From CAVZLD01 sp964522605 (lineage in GTDB: Bacteria; Planctomycetota; Planctomycetia; Pirellulales; Pirellulaceae): a DNA stretch of 9,420 nucleotides. Below, piece by piece: positions 7,104-9,420 of this stretch; within the stretch, counting starts at the first letter, position 1, and every line of letters begins with the position of its first letter. The translations under genes and the position numbers were made by a program. The stretch covers positions 1 through 9,420 of the forward strand of contig CAZFWV010000268.1 in NCBI GenBank assembly GCA_964522605.1, in the 5' to 3' direction. The notes beneath the pieces are model-generated. The model was not told the origin of the DNA. It was given only the letters and a program-made list of their open reading frames with translations, and made no database searches.

Positions 7104-7135
7104 TAGCATGCTAACCATTAGATTGTTGCTGTCAA
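7104..7135 (-). promoter_or_regulatory. Sigma70-like promoter for the minus-strand unit, with palindromic -10
   Basis: Read on the minus strand there is a perfect TTGACA -35 (plus-strand 7130-7135), a 16-base spacer, and TAGCAT as -10 (7108-7113; four of six consensus bases, including the key first TA and last T). The start site would be near 7101, leaving a leader of about 160 bases before the oxidoreductase ATG. The -10 lies inside TAGCATGCTA (7104-7113), a perfect 10-bp palindrome, so the same TAGCAT also occurs on the plus strand (7104-7109), 17 bases after a weak TTGTTC at 7081-7086. This could let the two divergent units share or compete for one site. Planctomycete promoter rules are poorly known, hence moderate confidence. 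Confidence 0.5.
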
Positions 7136-7159
7136 GCAGACTGTCCTTTCAGGAGCCAA

Positions 7160-8335
7160 ATGATGCTTTCGTGCTGGAATGCCCCTGCGCACCCGTTCAA
7201 CACCGCCGCTTTCCGTTGGGTTTTCCTTTTCGCTTTACTGTCGATTTCTTGTCATTCGCTGGGCCAATTACACGCGGCAGAAGATCCGGTCGATTCGCCG
7301 ACCTGGACCCCGCCTGTCAAGTGGATGCTCGAACCGGCACCAATTCCGGAAAGTGAAGCAACGAGCGAAGACCAGATGAAGCCGTACACCGAAGTGATCC
7401 CGGGCACCGACGCGAAATTTGAAGTAGTTCCGATTCCCGGCGGCAAGTTCCTGATGGGAAGTCCGGAGGATGAAGAGGATCGTAGTGAGGACGAAGGCCC
7501 ACAAGTTGAAGTCGAAATCGCTCCCTTCTGGATGGGCAAGCACGAAGTGACGTGGGACGAGTATGAACTGTGGGCGATGGGCCTGTTCAAGCAACGTCGG
7601 CAGGTTCTCGGTCAAGAGACGACGAAATACGATGTGTTGGCGGACGCCGTCACCATTCCGACGAAACCCTACCAGGACATGACATTCGGGATGGGACGCG
7701 ATCGGCGACCGGCGATCTGCATGACGCAGTTGGCGGCGAAAATGTACTGCAAGTGGCTGACGGCCAAGACCGGTCGCTATTATCGCTTGCCGACAGAAGC
7801 AGAGTGGGAGTACGCGTGCCGCGCCGGAACCACCACGGCCTTCAGCTTCGGCGACGATCCATCGGAACTGGATGATTATGCATGGTACTTCGACAACAGC
7901 GACGAGTCCTATCATGAGGTCGGCGAGAAGAAGCCGAACCCCTGGGGACTGCATGACATGCACGGGAACGTTGCCGAATGGGTCTTGGACCAGTATGCCG
8001 AAGATGCTTACGCCCAGTTGAAGGGCGATTCGGTTTCCAATCCGCTACGCGTCCCCACCACAATTTACCCGCGGATCGTCCGCGGCGGCTCCTGGATCGA
8101 TGACCCCGATCGACTGCGTTCCGCCGCCCGAGTTACATCGGGCCCCGAATGGAAAGCGCAGGATCCTCAGCTACCTCAGAGCATCTGGTACTACACCGAT
8201 GCCGATTTCGTCGGCTTTCGCGTCGTTCGTCCGTTGACGAAGCCTTCCGTGGAGGAAGCGGTGAAGTTCGACATCGATGAGGCCCAGAAAGAAGTCATGC
8301 GCGAATACAGTGAAGTGAAGGGCGCAATTGAGTAA
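7160..8335 (+). CDS. Exported SUMF1 / FGE-sulfatase domain protein
   Basis: A 391-residue protein with a C-type-lectin-like SUMF1 (formylglycine-generating enzyme) domain. An N-terminal signal with core VFLFALLSIS (21-30) is probably cut after LHAA (near 40), so it should be exported; Cys31 is not in a good lipobox. The domain has FLMGSPEDEEDRSEDEGP from 97, FWMGKHEVTWDEY from 123, YYRLPTEAEWEYACRAG (207-223), GLHDMHGNVAEWV (263-275), RGGSW (308-312) and GFRVVR (352-357). The two catalytic cysteines that true FGE carries just after GGSY are absent: here RGGSW is followed by IDDPDRLRSAAR. It is therefore unlikely to convert sulfatase cysteine to formylglycine, and no sulfatase gene is nearby; a binding or structural role is an alternative. 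AGGAG at 7151-7155 lies 4 bases before this ATG and 7 before the next in-frame ATG at 7163, which may be the real start. An oxidoreductase gene follows 30 bp downstream, probably co-transcribed. Confidence 0.9.
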   Translation: MMLSCWNAPAHPFNTAAFRWVFLFALLSISCHSLGQLHAAEDPVDSPTWTPPVKWMLEPAPIPESEATSEDQMKPYTEVIPGTDAKFEVVPIPGGKFLMGSPEDEEDRSEDEGPQVEVEIAPFWMGKHEVTWDEYELWAMGLFKQRRQVLGQETTKYDVLADAVTIPTKPYQDMTFGMGRDRRPAICMTQLAAKMYCKWLTAKTGRYYRLPTEAEWEYACRAGTTTAFSFGDDPSELDDYAWYFDNSDESYHEVGEKKPNPWGLHDMHGNVAEWVLDQYAEDAYAQLKGDSVSNPLRVPTTIYPRIVRGGSWIDDPDRLRSAARVTSGPEWKAQDPQLPQSIWYYTDADFVGFRVVRPLTKPSVEEAVKFDIDEAQKEVMREYSEVKGAIE

Positions 8336-8365
8336 CGGGTGACTCTCACACGAAAGGACAACGCA

Positions 8366-9420
8366 ATGGCAGGGCCATCCCCGAACGCTTCTCGGAGTCC
8401 ATCTCGCCGACGGTTCCTTCAGCAATCCGGCTGCGCGTTGACAGGCGCGGCCCTGGTCAAAGCCGTACAAACGCGCAGCTACGCTGCCGAATCGGATTTG
8501 ATCCGAGTGGCACTCGTCGGGTGCGGTGGCCGCGGAACGGGGGCTGCAGCGAACGCCCTGTCGACTGCGGGCCCAACCCAGCTCTGGGCGATGGCCGACG
8601 TGTTCGAACAACGCCTGAACAGCAGCTTGAACCAACTCTCAACGCAGTTCGCCGACCAGGTCAGTGTGCCGGGGGAACGACAATTCCTGGGCTTCGATGC
8701 CTATCGCAAGGCGATGGATTCCCTGAATCCGGGGGACGTTGTTCTGCTGGCGACGCCTCCCGCGTTCCGGCCCCTGCACCTGGAATACGCCGTTGATCGT
8801 GGGCTGAACGTCTTCATGGAAAAGTCCTTTGCTGTCGACGTACCGGGCGTGCACCGGGTGTTGCGGGCGGGAGAGCGGGCCGCGGAAAAGAATCTCAAAA
8901 TTGCCGGTGGATTGATGAGTCGCCACTACAAACCATTGGAAGAGGCCGTGGCGCAGCTCCATGCGGGTGCGATCGGTGAACTGATTACCTGCTGGGCATA
9001 CCGCGAACACGGTCCGGTTGGTCTCATCCCGCGTCGAGAAGGCGTCAGCGAACTGGGACATCAGATTCAAAACTACAGTTGTTTCACCTGGGTGAACGGT
9101 AGTTTTCTCCTCGACTGGTTGATTCACAACCTCGACGTTTGTTGCTGGTGCAAAGACGCCTGGCCGGTCGCCGCCCAAGGGCAGGGCGGTCGTCAGGTAC
9201 GGACAGAGCCAGATCAGCTCTTTGATCATTATGCCGTCGAGTACCGTTTTGCCGACGGCACGCGATTATTCGCGCAAGGGCGTCATATGGCGAATTGCTG
9301 GGGATTCTTTGGCGACGAGATTCACGGAGCCTCCGGCTTGGCCGTTCTGGGTGAGGGAATCGAGAATCCGCGGATCTACCGCGGACACAATCCGACGAAC
9401 GAAAACCTGATCTGGGAATA
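8366..9420 (+). CDS. Second Tat-exported Gfo/Idh/MocA oxidoreductase (3' end cut off)
   Basis: An open frame with no stop before the window edge; 351 codons are visible and perhaps 80-100 are missing judging by its paralogue at 5615-6940. A twin-arginine signal SRRRFLQQSG (13-22) leads to a probable cut after SYA (near 40). The dinucleotide-binding motif GCGGRGTG is at 52-59 and HNLD at 254-257 matches the HNVD of the paralogue. The motif that is normally EKP reads MEKSF (151-155): the catalytic Lys153 is kept but Pro is Ser. DVVLLATPPAFRPLHLEYA before it is typical of planctomycete members. GAAAGGA at 8352-8358 is a good ribosome binding site, and the 30-bp gap after the SUMF1 gene suggests one transcript. 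The protein is clearly related to the minus-strand oxidoreductase along its length but diverged, so the two likely act on different substrates or at different steps. NAD(P)-linked oxidation of a sugar or cyclitol is inferred from the family. Confidence 0.9.
   Translation, partial: MAGPSPNASRSPSRRRFLQQSGCALTGAALVKAVQTRSYAAESDLIRVALVGCGGRGTGAAANALSTAGPTQLWAMADVFEQRLNSSLNQLSTQFADQVSVPGERQFLGFDAYRKAMDSLNPGDVVLLATPPAFRPLHLEYAVDRGLNVFMEKSFAVDVPGVHRVLRAGERAAEKNLKIAGGLMSRHYKPLEEAVAQLHAGAIGELITCWAYREHGPVGLIPRREGVSELGHQIQNYSCFTWVNGSFLLDWLIHNLDVCCWCKDAWPVAAQGQGGRQVRTEPDQLFDHYAVEYRFADGTRLFAQGRHMANCWGFFGDEIHGASGLAVLGEGIENPRIYRGHNPTNENLIWE

Noticed and set aside
7268..7963. 231-codon open frame on the minus strand opposite the SUMF1 gene
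   Set aside because: The plus-strand product has a signal peptide, ribosome binding site and complete SUMF1 motifs; the antisense frame has none of these.
7160..8335. Calling the SUMF1 gene a sulfatase-activating formylglycine-generating enzyme
   Set aside because: The two catalytic cysteines are absent and no sulfatase gene lies in the window.

Overview
The window looks like chromosomal DNA of a planctomycete (Planctomycetota). The evidence is the gene set: two Tat-exported Gfo/Idh/MocA oxidoreductases, a DUF6807 ('PmoA family') protein, a sugar phosphate isomerase/epimerase and an exported SUMF1-domain protein, all characteristic of that phylum, together with moderately GC-rich coding sequence. 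No rRNA, tRNA, insertion sequence, CRISPR array or phage gene is visible. Six protein-coding genes fill almost all of the window.

Layout. (1) 31-3588, plus strand: a complete RND-family inner-membrane efflux permease of 1185 residues, longer than AcrB because of extra segments; its adaptor gene probably lies just upstream, off the left edge. (2) 3591-6940, minus strand: a probable three-gene unit, transcribed leftwards in the order Tat-exported Gfo/Idh/MocA oxidoreductase (5615-6940), cytoplasmic sugar phosphate isomerase/epimerase-like TIM barrel (4626-5456), exported DUF6807 protein (3591-4592). It ends tail-to-tail with the RND gene, only 2 bp between the stop codons. (3) 6941-7159: a 219-bp divergent intergenic region holding a good sigma70-like promoter for the minus-strand unit, a perfect 10-bp palindrome overlapping its -10 element, and a near-perfect 13-bp direct repeat. 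(4) 7160-9420, plus strand: a SUMF1/FGE-sulfatase-domain exported protein, then after 30 bp a second Tat-exported Gfo/Idh/MocA oxidoreductase that runs off the right edge.

How the genes may work together (inference). The genes from 3591 rightwards look like two divergent transcription units for modification and breakdown of a sugar or cyclitol derivative: NAD(P)-dependent oxidoreductases exported by the folded-protein Tat route, an isomerase/epimerase in the cytoplasm, and an exported protein of unknown function. The substrate cannot be read from the sequence. The RND pump appears to belong to a separate, convergent unit. I see no clear new defence or mobile system. The points most worth a second look are the extra hydrophobic hairpin in the RND pump, the EKP-to-EKS change in the second oxidoreductase, the missing FGE cysteines in the SUMF1 protein, and the structured divergent promoter region.
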